Shown one piece after another: positions 7,079 to 14,990 of a stretch of 38,845 nt of DNA. This DNA comes from SOIV01 sp964435925 (lineage in GTDB: Bacteria > Acidobacteriota > Aminicenantia > Aminicenantales > Aminicenantaceae). The translations under genes and the position numbers were made by a program. Where the stretch lies: NCBI GenBank assembly GCA_964435925.1, contig CAYTBG010000016.1, positions 1-38,845 of the forward strand, written 5' to 3'. How positions within the stretch are numbered: the stretch's first letter is position 1; each line of letters begins with the position of its first letter. The notes below the pieces were generated by a model. That model did not search any database and was not told the DNA's origin. It saw nothing but the letters and a program-made list of their open reading frames with translations.

Positions 7079-8776
7079 ATGGAAAAAAGAGTACTAATAG
7101 CAATTGTCCTTTCTTTCCTGATCTTGATTCTCTATCAGGCATTCTTCATTAAAAAGCAGCCAGAGCCAGAAATTCCACCAGAGAGCATAACAGGGGTAGA
7201 GAAAAAACCTGAGCAAAAGCCTGCTGAAAAAGAACTCCTTTCTCCTCCAGCAACGCCCCAGGAGAGAGCGCGTGCAGAAGAAGAAAGAAACCTTCAGCCG
7301 ATCTCAGCCCAAGCTGAAGAAGAAATCCTGATCGATACTTCTCTGTATCAAGCTGTCTGGAATAATAGAGGAGGGGTATTGAAGAGTTGGAGGCTTAAAA
7401 AACACACGGATGAGAACAAAGAAGACTTAGACCTTGTATCTGTACGATCATCCGAGCTGGATATGTATCCTTTTTCCCTGAGAACAGATGATTCATCCTT
7501 CGATAGTACTATCAACAGCGCCCTTTTCGAATTCTCAAATCTCAAGTTAGATCTGGGAGGTGGCCGGTCAGGAGAACTCCGCTTTCAGTATGCAGATGAT
7601 AAAGGGACACGAGTGGAGAAAATCCTTACTTTCCAGGATGGAAAATATGACTTTGATGTGAGAATCAATGTTTGGAAATACGGACAAAAAATCGAGTTCC
7701 ATGCCATTTGGGGTCCAGGTATTGGTAATCCCACTGCAACCGAGCTAAAGAGCCGATTCGGAGGAGCAAGAGGCATGGCTGTTTTTCCACCCCCTGCTCG
7801 CCCCAAAAAAGACCGTTTGGAAGAAAGAAAATTTATGCCTATAAAACAATGGGAAGGTTTGATCGCGAAGAAACAGAATGACTTTTATTTCGTTCAATGG
7901 GCCGCCTATGAAGATAATTACTTCACAGCTCTTTTCCTTACTTCTCCTGAAAAAGCAAGCGCGTCCTTCCATAGAGAAGGACCAGAAGAAAACCCTTACT
8001 TTTTTCTCTCTGTGAGCTCTCCTCATAAGGTTTATATAGGGCCTAAAGATTTCGATATTTTAAGTGAATTCGGTTACGAAACAAAAAGATTGATAAAGTT
8101 CGGATTTTTTGGGGTTATTTCTGAAATCCTCCTCAGAGCCAGCAAATACATCCATAAACTTATCCCTAATAGGGGAATCGCTATCATCATCCTCACTTTT
8201 TTAATCAAAATCATCTTTTTCCCCTTAACCTACAGCGGCATGCGCTCAATGTCTAAGATGCAGGAACTCCAGCCTAAGATTAAAGCTTTGAAAGCCAAAT
8301 ACAAAAAGGCTAAACAGGATATCAGCCAACGCCGCAAGATGAACGAAGAAACAATGAAACTCTACAAACAACACGGTATCAATCCGGCTGGAGGCTGCTT
8401 ACCCCTTCTCATCCAAATACCAGTCTTCTGGGGATTTTTCCGGCTTTTGGTCGTAGCTATTGAATTCAGGCATAGTCCCTTTATTTTTTGGATAAAAGAC
8501 CTTTCCGTAAAGGATCCATTTTATATTACTCCAATCCTGATGGGCATCACTCAATTCATAAGCCAAAAAATGACGCCCACATCTGCTGACCCCACTCAGG
8601 CAAGGATGATGCTCCTCATGCCTGTTATCATGACTATCTTTTTTATGAATTTTCAAAGTGGCCTTGTCCTTTACTGGCTGACCAACAATGTCCTCCAGAT
8701 CGGCCAGCAGTATATCATGAATCGAATGAGGCAAAAGAAAAAGAGAGAATCTCATGACAAAAGAAGAAAAAAATAA
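7079..8776 (+). CDS. yidC: Membrane protein insertase YidC (Gram-negative type)
   Basis: The 565 residues include an N-terminal signal-anchor helix (about 5-23), a Pro/Glu-rich linker, a large periplasmic P1 domain (about 70-340) and the conserved insertase core. The core shows NRGIAIIILTFLIKIIFFPLTY, the coiled-coil MQELQPKIKALKAKYKK, GGCLPLLIQIPVFWGFF and a C-terminal WLTNNVLQIGQQYIMNR. It inserts and folds inner-membrane proteins with or without Sec. The P1 domain marks the diderm form. The last 23 bases overlap jag. Confidence 0.96.
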   Translation: MEKRVLIAIVLSFLILILYQAFFIKKQPEPEIPPESITGVEKKPEQKPAEKELLSPPATPQERARAEEERNLQPISAQAEEEILIDTSLYQAVWNNRGGVLKSWRLKKHTDENKEDLDLVSVRSSELDMYPFSLRTDDSSFDSTINSALFEFSNLKLDLGGGRSGELRFQYADDKGTRVEKILTFQDGKYDFDVRINVWKYGQKIEFHAIWGPGIGNPTATELKSRFGGARGMAVFPPPARPKKDRLEERKFMPIKQWEGLIAKKQNDFYFVQWAAYEDNYFTALFLTSPEKASASFHREGPEENPYFFLSVSSPHKVYIGPKDFDILSEFGYETKRLIKFGFFGVISEILLRASKYIHKLIPNRGIAIIILTFLIKIIFFPLTYSGMRSMSKMQELQPKIKALKAKYKKAKQDISQRRKMNEETMKLYKQHGINPAGGCLPLLIQIPVFWGFFRLLVVAIEFRHSPFIFWIKDLSVKDPFYITPILMGITQFISQKMTPTSADPTQARMMLLMPVIMTIFFMNFQSGLVLYWLTNNVLQIGQQYIMNRMRQKKKRESHDKRRKK

Positions 8777-9386
8777 TCAAGAAAAAGAGTTCAAAGGGAA
8801 AAATTTAGATGAAGTCATAAGTAACGCCGAACATGTTCTCAAGCTCCCCCGGAATAAAATAAACTATGAAGTTGTTACAGAAAAAACAAAGCTCTTCGGA
8901 ATCAAGACCAAGGAAATTGTAATCCGCGCCTGGCCTAGGGAAGAATCAGAGGAAAATCCTGTGGCTCAATTTCTCGATAAGGTCCTGTCTCGCCTTCCGC
9001 TTGATATAAAGTACCAGATAAAAAGAAAAAACGACATGATCTATCTAATTTTTGAAGGAGGGGACAAACACTTTCTCCTCCTGAAAGATGCATCACTGCT
9101 CCAAGCCTTTCAACACATCCTTAATAAAATTTCTCCCCAAAAAGTCCAAGTCGACTGTGAATTTTATAGAAAAAATCAAGAAAAGCAGTTAAGTGATTAT
9201 GCCCAGCATATTGCTCATCGGGTTCACGAAACAGGCAAGGATGAAATCCTTGATATGATGAATCCCTATGAAAGAAGAATCGTCCATATAGCTGTGAATC
9301 AAGTTTCAGGAACTGCAACGGAGAGTATAGGCGATGGATTTCTGAAACGAATCAAGGTTTTCCCCGTAAAGAGCGAAGCCAAGTAA
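8754..9386 (+). CDS. jag: Jag/KhpB-like RNA-binding protein (Jag-N, degenerate KH, R3H)
   Basis: The 210 residues show a Jag_N domain (about 15-60, GKNLDEVISNAEHVL and TKLFGIKTKEIVIRAW), a KH-like middle (about 70-140) and an R3H domain at the end, with the Arg174-x3-His178 motif and GTATESIGDGFLKRIKVFP. The family binds RNA and is linked to cell division and envelope control in other bacteria. The KH GxxG loop, normally near GRRGETLDALQ, is replaced by LLLKDASLLQA (about 108-118), so classical KH RNA binding may be lost while R3H is intact. The gene overlaps yidC by 23 nt. It is the last gene before the 334-bp intergenic region with repeat copy A. Confidence 0.88.
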   Translation: MTKEEKNNQEKEFKGKNLDEVISNAEHVLKLPRNKINYEVVTEKTKLFGIKTKEIVIRAWPREESEENPVAQFLDKVLSRLPLDIKYQIKRKNDMIYLIFEGGDKHFLLLKDASLLQAFQHILNKISPQKVQVDCEFYRKNQEKQLSDYAQHIAHRVHETGKDEILDMMNPYERRIVHIAVNQVSGTATESIGDGFLKRIKVFPVKSEAK

Positions 9387-9475
9387 AGGGGACAGGCTAC
9401 TTTTCACTCTTAAGACAAATCTCTATGATTTAGGGTCAGGTCTTGCCATCAGGGAACGACATTTTCCCGCACTCT
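9385..9475. repeat. REP-like palindrome debris after jag
   Basis: AAAGGGGACAGGCTACTTTTC begins at the jag stop and shares AAAGGGGACAGGC with the sequence at 33090-33104. A second short motif, AGGGTCAGGTCTTG (9432-9445), is followed by a GGGAA/TTCCC hairpin (9452-9456/9464-9468). Such motifs are typical of REP elements tied to Y1/RAYT transposases, but none is encoded in this window. Confidence 0.45.
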
Positions 9476-9489
9476 CTTCCTTATAAGAA

Positions 9490-9671
9490 AATATTCGGGG
9501 ATGGATGCAGCGACCATTGAAGATTTAGCCTTCGGAATTCGCTCTTCGAGGGAATCCGACGCAGTCGGGCGGCGAGTATGTCTGAGGGAAGCGAGTTACG
9601 CAGCCGCCGAGAATAGCGAATGCAGAATGGCGTTAAAAATCTGAAGGGGAGCGAAACCATCCCCGAGTATT
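9490..9671 (+). repeat. 142-nt conserved element, copy A, between inverted-repeat arms
   Basis: The core 9507-9648 matches 25021-25162 with 8 substitutions in 142 positions and no gaps. It is bounded by arms 9490-9504 and 9657-9671 that pair over 15 positions with one mismatch (a G-T pair). The core itself can fold: ATTCGCTCTTC (9537-9547) faces GAATAGCGAAT (9611-9621) with one mismatch, CCGAC faces GTCGG (9556-9568), and AGATTT (9521-9526) faces AAATCT. It sits about 100 nt after jag and just before the mnmE promoter. Whether it is a structured RNA or a small non-autonomous mobile element cannot be decided here. Confidence 0.75.
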
Positions 9672-9682
9672 ACCCTTTCCAC

Positions 9683-9711
9683 TTTACGTTTTACGCTTCA
9701 CGTTTTATTAT
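9683..9711 (+). promoter_or_regulatory. Promoter of mnmE
   Basis: TTTACG (9683-9688), a 17-nt spacer and TATTAT (9706-9711) precede the mnmE ATG by only 9 nt, so the message would be essentially leaderless. The -35 box is a modest match. Confidence 0.5.
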
Positions 9712-9720
9712 ATATAAGTC

Positions 9721-11088
9721 ATGCTTGAAGACACTATCATTGCCATCTCCACTCCTCTGGGCTACGGTGGTCTGGGCATTGTCCGTCTCAGCGGGAAAAA
9801 ATCCCTGCCGATTGCCAAAAAATTATTCAAATCGAAGAAAAGCAAGGCCCAAATCCCTCCTCGTCACCCCATTTTGGGAAACCTGTATCATTTTGAACAA
9901 AAGGAATTCTTCGAAGAAGCCTATCTGACTTATATCCCTTCACCCCACACTTACACCAGGGAAGACATGGTGGAAATCAGCTGTCATGGAAGTCCTGTAA
10001 TTCTTGAGGAGGTTGTCCGGCTCGGCATAAAAGCCGGAGCAAGGCATGCCAGACCCGGAGAGTTCACTCTTCGGGCTTACCAACGGGGAAGAATCGACAT
10101 TCTCCAGGCTGAAGCCATAAACGACATCATCCAAGCCCCGTCATATAGACAAGTAAAAATATCCTTTAGCCAGCTCGGGGGAAGCCTTTCCCAAAAAATA
10201 GCCTCTCTACGGAACCAGATTATCGACCTTCTCTCTCAAATCGAAGCCAGCATTGAATTCCCGGAGGAGGGACTGCGAATATCAGCAAAGCAGATATCGA
10301 AAACAATGGAAAAGGCTATTCATTCCTTAAAAAAGCTCGTAGAAAGCTATAATCTGGGAAAAACACTTTCCGAAGGCCTAACATTAGCCGTCACAGGAAG
10401 AAAAAACGTAGGCAAATCTACTCTATTTAATTCACTTCTCCAAAAAGAAAGAGCTATTGTTACCCCTTATCCAGGAACAACGAGAGATTATTTATGCGAT
10501 AAATTAAATATAAATAGCTCCATTTTCACCCTGATCGACATGGCTGGTTTTGGCAGCCCCCTTCATCCGGCAGAGAAAGAAGGGATAAAAAGAGGAAAAA
10601 TACTAGCCTCTCAGGCTGATGGAGTGCTCCTTCTCCTTGATTCTTCTCAAGGCGAAAGCTCTGAAGATTTTAAGCTTATCAAAAAATTTAAAAACAAAAA
10701 GACCATTCTCCTTTTTAACAAAATTGATCTTCCTCAAAAAATGAGCAAAAAAAATGTAAAAAGTCGAGCAGAATCCCTGCCTGCGCTTGGAATATCAGCT
10801 TTAAAAGGAACAAACTTAGGGAAACTTAAAGAGATGATCCATGAGTTTTTTGTCCCCAGCCAGAAACAGGGAGAAGAGATTATCCTTCATTTGCGGCAAA
10901 AACTCCTGCTTGAAGCTATACTTGGCTGCTTGATTGACGGCCAGCGCCTCCTTAAAGAAGGCCATCCCGAAGAAATTTATGCTGAAGAAATCCGAAAGAC
11001 AATCCCTTTAATCGGCCAGCTTACTGGAGAAATTCGCATGGATGATATCATCGAGGAGATATTCAGCAGGTTCTGTGTAGGAAAATAG
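9721..11088 (+). CDS. mnmE: tRNA modification GTPase MnmE
   Basis: The 455-residue protein begins with the family's DTIIAISTPLGYGGLGIVRLSG folate-binding domain (about 1-120). A helical domain follows, into which the G domain is inserted (about 215-375). The G domain has G1 GRKNVGKST (about 226-234), TTRD and NKID (from 333). The protein ends in FCVGK, which holds the C-terminal Cys needed for tRNA modification. With MnmG it makes the 5-carboxymethylaminomethyl group on wobble U34 of tRNAs. G3 is DMAG (from 273) in place of the usual DTAG, a small deviation. No ribosome-binding site precedes the ATG, in line with the promoter 9 nt upstream. mnmG starts 8 nt after the stop. Confidence 0.96.
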   Translation: MLEDTIIAISTPLGYGGLGIVRLSGKKSLPIAKKLFKSKKSKAQIPPRHPILGNLYHFEQKEFFEEAYLTYIPSPHTYTREDMVEISCHGSPVILEEVVRLGIKAGARHARPGEFTLRAYQRGRIDILQAEAINDIIQAPSYRQVKISFSQLGGSLSQKIASLRNQIIDLLSQIEASIEFPEEGLRISAKQISKTMEKAIHSLKKLVESYNLGKTLSEGLTLAVTGRKNVGKSTLFNSLLQKERAIVTPYPGTTRDYLCDKLNINSSIFTLIDMAGFGSPLHPAEKEGIKRGKILASQADGVLLLLDSSQGESSEDFKLIKKFKNKKTILLFNKIDLPQKMSKKNVKSRAESLPALGISALKGTNLGKLKEMIHEFFVPSQKQGEEIILHLRQKLLLEAILGCLIDGQRLLKEGHPEEIYAEEIRKTIPLIGQLTGEIRMDDIIEEIFSRFCVGK

Positions 11089-11096
11089 GGCAAAAG

Positions 11097-12959
11097 ATGA
11101 ATTTTGTAGATGAATATGACGTAATTGTAGTCGGCGCCGGTCATGCAGGATGTGAAGCAGCATACGCAACCTCCACCATGGGTCTTGAAACATGCCTCAT
11201 CACCATCTATCTCGAAACAATCGCTCAGATGTCTTGCAATCCTGCCATAGGAGGATTGGCCAAGGGGCATTTGGTACGCGAAATAGACGCTCTGGGCGGT
11301 ATCATGGGCCTCCTGGCTGATAAGACAGGAATACAATTCAGGCTCCTAAATAGAAGCCGGGGTGGAGCAGTCCAAGCACCAAGGGCGCAATCTGATAAGG
11401 CTCTCTACAGGCAGACCATGAAAAACTGGTTGGAAAAAGTCCCTAATTTAACGCTCTTCCAGGGGGTTGTCACAGAAATTCTTATAAAAGATAAAAGAGT
11501 GCAAGGAGTTAAAACTCTGGAAGGAAACAGGCTGTTCGCAAAAGCTGTTATCGTAACCCCAGGAACATTCTTGAACGGTCTCATCCACATAGGCCTTCAT
11601 AGTTATTCCGCAGGAAGAGCTAACGAGCCGGCTTCACATGAACTCAGCGAAAATTTGAAAAAATTAGGGCTGAAATCCTTTCGCTTGAAAACGGGTACGC
11701 CGATGAGACTTCATGAACGAACCATAGACTGGAGCCAATTTACCGCTCAACCCGGAGATAAAAAGCCTGTTCCTTTTTCTTTTCGCACTCAAAAAGACCT
11801 AAAAAACCAAATCCTCTGCCACATAGGATATACGAATCAAAAAACCCATGAAGTTATCAAAAAGAATCTGGATAAATCTCCTCTGTACAGCGGAAAAATA
11901 ATTGGTATAGGGATTCGTTACTGCCCTTCAATAGAGGACAAAGTCGTCAAATTTCCCCATCATCAGAGACATCAATTTTTTCTTGAGCCTGAAGGCCTAG
12001 AGACAGCCGAAATCTACGTTAACGGCATTTCCTCCAGCCTTCCTCTTGAAGCCCAGAAGGAAATCCTGAAAAGTATCCCTGGCTTGGATCAAGCGAAAAT
12101 ATTGAGGCCGGCTTACGGCATTGAATACGATGCAGTTGTTCCTACTCAACTAAACCACTCTCTAGAAGTAAAAAAAATCAAAAATTTGTTCTTAGCCGGC
12201 CAGATCAACGGAACTTCTGGGTATGAAGAAGCAGCTGCCCAAGGCTTGATGGCAGGTATAAATGCTTCTTTAAAGATAAAAAAGAAGAAACATTTCATCC
12301 TGGGGAGGAATGAGGCCTATATAGGCGTGCTCATCGACGATCTCATCTCTAAAGGAGTTGAGGAGCCTTATCGTCTCTTCACATCTCGTGCTGAATACAG
12401 ACTCCTCCTTAGGATTGACAACGCAGATAAAAGGTTGACTCAGTACGGATACAAATACGGGCTCATTAAAGAAAAAGACTATGAAGCTTACCAAAAAAAA
12501 CAGGAGAGGATAGAGAAAGCTATGCATTTTCTCCAGAAAGAAAGAATAATAACTGAAAATAAGGAAAAACTGCGGCTTAAGGACATGCTGAAAAAACCTG
12601 AAGTAAAATTCAAAAATGTGGTAGAATATAAAAAATTTAATGGGCTCTTAACTGATGAAGAAATACGGCATGTCGAGTCAGAGGTAAAATACGAGGGCTA
12701 TTTAAAAAAACAAGAGAAAGAAATTGCCAGAATTGCAAAAATTGAGGGAGAAAAAATCCCAGAAAAGACAAATTTCAGAAAAATCCCTGGATTAACAAGG
12801 GAAGTGATAGAAAAATTGGAAGAAATTCGGCCTCAAACGATAGGGGAGGCAAAAAATATCCCTGGAATAACCCCCGCAGCCGCATTGAACCTGCATATAT
12901 ATTTAAGCATTCAAAGGAGAAGATCAGAAAAAGGGGAAATGTTCCACGTGAAACATTAA
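11097..12959 (+). CDS. mnmG: tRNA uridine-5-carboxymethylaminomethyl modification enzyme MnmG
   Basis: The 620-residue length is normal. It starts with the FAD-binding Rossmann motif DVIVVGAGHAGCEAA, continues with SCNPAIGGLAKGHLVREIDALGG and RLLNRSRGGAVQAPRAQ, and includes LFLAGQINGTSGYEEAAAQG. The C-terminal helical domain contains the LTSRAEYRLLLR-type segment (here LFTSRAEYRLLLRIDNAD). It partners MnmE in U34 modification, using FAD, NADH and methylene-THF. The last codons, MFHVKH, are spelled by a parS palindrome (12940-12955), so this 3' end is shared with the chromosome-partition system. parA starts 6 nt downstream. Confidence 0.97.
   Translation: MNFVDEYDVIVVGAGHAGCEAAYATSTMGLETCLITIYLETIAQMSCNPAIGGLAKGHLVREIDALGGIMGLLADKTGIQFRLLNRSRGGAVQAPRAQSDKALYRQTMKNWLEKVPNLTLFQGVVTEILIKDKRVQGVKTLEGNRLFAKAVIVTPGTFLNGLIHIGLHSYSAGRANEPASHELSENLKKLGLKSFRLKTGTPMRLHERTIDWSQFTAQPGDKKPVPFSFRTQKDLKNQILCHIGYTNQKTHEVIKKNLDKSPLYSGKIIGIGIRYCPSIEDKVVKFPHHQRHQFFLEPEGLETAEIYVNGISSSLPLEAQKEILKSIPGLDQAKILRPAYGIEYDAVVPTQLNHSLEVKKIKNLFLAGQINGTSGYEEAAAQGLMAGINASLKIKKKKHFILGRNEAYIGVLIDDLISKGVEEPYRLFTSRAEYRLLLRIDNADKRLTQYGYKYGLIKEKDYEAYQKKQERIEKAMHFLQKERIITENKEKLRLKDMLKKPEVKFKNVVEYKKFNGLLTDEEIRHVESEVKYEGYLKKQEKEIARIAKIEGEKIPEKTNFRKIPGLTREVIEKLEEIRPQTIGEAKNIPGITPAAALNLHIYLSIQRRRSEKGEMFHVKH
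12940..12955. promoter_or_regulatory. parS: parS centromere site
   Basis: TGTTCCACGTGAAACA matches the bacterial parS consensus TGTTNCACGTGAAACA at every defined position. It lies inside the end of mnmG, immediately upstream of parA-parB, the usual place for an origin-proximal ParB-loading site. Confidence 0.93.
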
Positions 12960-12965
12960 AGAACG

Positions 12966-13721
12966 ATGGGCAAAATTATAGCCATTGCTAACCAAAAGGG
13001 CGGAGTTGGAAAAACAACGACCGCGATTAATCTTGCCGCATCATTAGCCTTAAAAAAGAGAAAAGTTCTGGTTGTAGACTTTGATCCTCAGGGCATGGCC
13101 ACCACTGGCCTTGGGAAAAAAAAGGAGAGCAAAAAGGGAATCTACCAGGCTCTGATGAACGGAAAGGACATGATGGACTATATCCAGTCAACCCAACTCG
13201 ATAAGCTCTATATCTGTCCTTGCTCCCCTGAACTGGCAGGAGTAGAGGTAGAACTTTTTTCCAAAGAGGCGAAAGAAAGGAGGCTGCAGGAAGCCTTAAA
13301 TAAAACAAAGAAATCCTTTGACTTTATTCTAATCGATTGCCCTCCCTCGCTGAGCTTTTTGACTATTAATGCTTTAACAGCTGCTGACTCAGTCCTTATT
13401 CCCGTACAATGTGAATTTTTCTGTATGGAAGGCATCCCAGAACTCCTTCGCATCTATGATGAGGTTCGCACTCATTTGAATCCCTCTCTTTCCATCGAAG
13501 GAATTCTCTTGACTATGTTCGACGAACGAACAAACCTCTCCAAACAGGTTGCTGCAGAGGTTAAACGTTCACTAAAAGGTATCATATTCGAGGTCATTAT
13601 TCCTCGAACAGTAAGACTTGCCGAAGCTCCCGGTTTTGGCAAACCGATTCATCTCTATGACAAAAAATCAAAAGGAGCCGAGGCCTATCTCAACTTAGCA
13701 CGGGAGATGCTACAGACATGA
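12966..13721 (+). CDS. parA: Chromosome-partitioning ATPase ParA (Soj)
   Basis: The 251-residue protein has the deviant Walker A KGGVGKTT (residues 11-18, with the signature Lys11), A' VVDFDPQGMATTGLG and Walker B FDFILIDCPPSL. Its short N-terminus, with no helix-turn-helix, marks the chromosomal Soj type. ParA dimers bind DNA non-specifically and move ParB-parS complexes by ATP-driven release. The gene lies 6 nt after mnmG and overlaps parB by 4 nt (ATGA), so the pair is translationally coupled. Confidence 0.96.
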   Translation: MGKIIAIANQKGGVGKTTTAINLAASLALKKRKVLVVDFDPQGMATTGLGKKKESKKGIYQALMNGKDMMDYIQSTQLDKLYICPCSPELAGVEVELFSKEAKERRLQEALNKTKKSFDFILIDCPPSLSFLTINALTAADSVLIPVQCEFFCMEGIPELLRIYDEVRTHLNPSLSIEGILLTMFDERTNLSKQVAAEVKRSLKGIIFEVIIPRTVRLAEAPGFGKPIHLYDKKSKGAEAYLNLAREMLQT

Positions 13722-14557
13722 AAAGGAAAGCTTTAGGAAAGGGATTAAAGGCGTTCATCCCTGAAGAGTATGGTATACTAAAAGAAGAAAGATACGCTGA
13801 TTTAGAAACTGAACAAATCAAGCCAAATCCTCTTCAACCGAGGCTGAAATTCGACAAGGAATCTATTGATGAGCTAGCTCGCTCGATAAAAGAATCTGGA
13901 GTTCTGCAGCCTGTTATCGTTGTTCCTGAAGGAAATTATTACAGAATTGTTGTTGGGGAAAGGAGGTGGCGTGCAGCTCAAAAAATTGGCCTGCGAAAAA
14001 TTCCATCTCTCATCCGCTCCATGCCCAAGGCGCAGCAGCTCGAGATATCCCTCGTGGAAAACCTCCAAAGGGAAGATCTCAATCCTTTGGAAATAGCCTT
14101 GGCCTATCAGAAATTAACTCAAGAGCTGGACTATACTCAACAGGAAATCGCTGAAAAAGTTGGAAAAGACAGGACCTCTGTGGCCAATTATCTGCGTCTC
14201 CTCAACCTTCCCAAAGAAATCCAGGATGATCTGGCAGAACACAAGATTTCTATGGGACACGCCAGAGCCTTAATAGCTCTTGAAGATCCCAAGCTCCAGA
14301 TTTCTTTTTCACGCCAAATCATTCAAAAACATCTTTCTGTCCGGAATGTCGAAAAAATGGTTCACAAACTCAAGCAGACTATACCCAGACAAAAAAGGCA
14401 AATGCCTGACCCTGACCTTAAGGCTCTTCAAGAAGAATTCGTCAAGCTTTTGGCAACGAAAGTTTCAATCTCGGGAAGCCAGAAAAAAGGGCATATCAAA
14501 ATCTATTATTTCTCGGCTGACGATTTAAACAGGATTTATGAAAAACTCAAGGAGTGA
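13718..14557 (+). CDS. parB: Chromosome-partitioning CTPase ParB (Spo0J)
   Basis: The 279 residues show QIKPNPLQPR, the CTP-binding GERRWRA box (80-86), the second conserved box ENLQRED (114-120), a helix-turn-helix (about 138-160: YTQQEIAEKVGKDRTSVANYLR) that reads parS, and a C-terminal dimerisation segment. ParB loads at parS and spreads as a CTP-dependent clamp. A perfect parS lies about 760 nt upstream. The gene overlaps parA by 4 nt and ends 4 nt before the preferred bactofilin start, placing all three in one unit. Confidence 0.96.
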   Translation: MKRKALGKGLKAFIPEEYGILKEERYADLETEQIKPNPLQPRLKFDKESIDELARSIKESGVLQPVIVVPEGNYYRIVVGERRWRAAQKIGLRKIPSLIRSMPKAQQLEISLVENLQREDLNPLEIALAYQKLTQELDYTQQEIAEKVGKDRTSVANYLRLLNLPKEIQDDLAEHKISMGHARALIALEDPKLQISFSRQIIQKHLSVRNVEKMVHKLKQTIPRQKRQMPDPDLKALQEEFVKLLATKVSISGSQKKGHIKIYYFSADDLNRIYEKLKE

Positions 14558-14561
14558 ATCC

Positions 14562-14990
14562 ATGGAAGAAAAGACAATAGATGAAAATAAACTCACTGGT
14601 TTCTTCGACAAAGACACTGAAATTAAAGGTGATTTAAGTTTTGAGGGTTCTTTCCGGATTGACGGACGTTTTATAGGAAAAATAGACTCTGAATCGGTAC
14701 TTATTGTCGGGGATAATGGAAAAGTCGAAGCAGACATCAAAATTGGCAATATTATCATAAACGGAGAGGTCAAGGGCACCATCCAAGCTAAGGAAAAGGT
14801 CGAAATAAACGCCAGCGGAAGAGTAATCGGTACAGTCATAACGCCCAAATTATCAGTGGAGGAAGGGGCTTATCTTGAAGCAAACTGCCAGATAACAAAT
14901 CAGGTTTCTCCGCCGGAGACAGAAGGAAAAGCTGAAGAGGTTCTCCAACCATTACCTGAGAAAAAACCTGATTCGGGATATCAAAGTTGA
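14562..14990 (+). CDS. Bactofilin-type cytoskeletal protein
   Basis: The preferred start is the ATG at 14562: AAGGAG (14549-14554) is 7 nt upstream, giving 142 residues. An ATG at 14538 inside parB would add 8 residues but has no such site. Residues about 20-110 show the repeating hydrophobic pattern of the bactofilin beta-helix (DTEIKGDLSFEGSFRIDGRFIG, LIVGDNGKVEADIKIG, EVKGTIQAKEKVEI), with a polar C-terminal tail. Bactofilins form nucleotide-independent filaments, and in Myxococcus some scaffold the ParABS machinery. Co-transcription with parAB suggests a similar link here, as inference. The end overlaps kdsB by 4 nt. Confidence 0.85.
   Translation: MEEKTIDENKLTGFFDKDTEIKGDLSFEGSFRIDGRFIGKIDSESVLIVGDNGKVEADIKIGNIIINGEVKGTIQAKEKVEINASGRVIGTVITPKLSVEEGAYLEANCQITNQVSPPETEGKAEEVLQPLPEKKPDSGYQS

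Noticed and set aside
9620..9928. 102-residue plus-strand open frame starting in repeat copy A
   Set aside because: It runs out of phase through the mnmE start, has no recognisable domain, and mnmE is certain.
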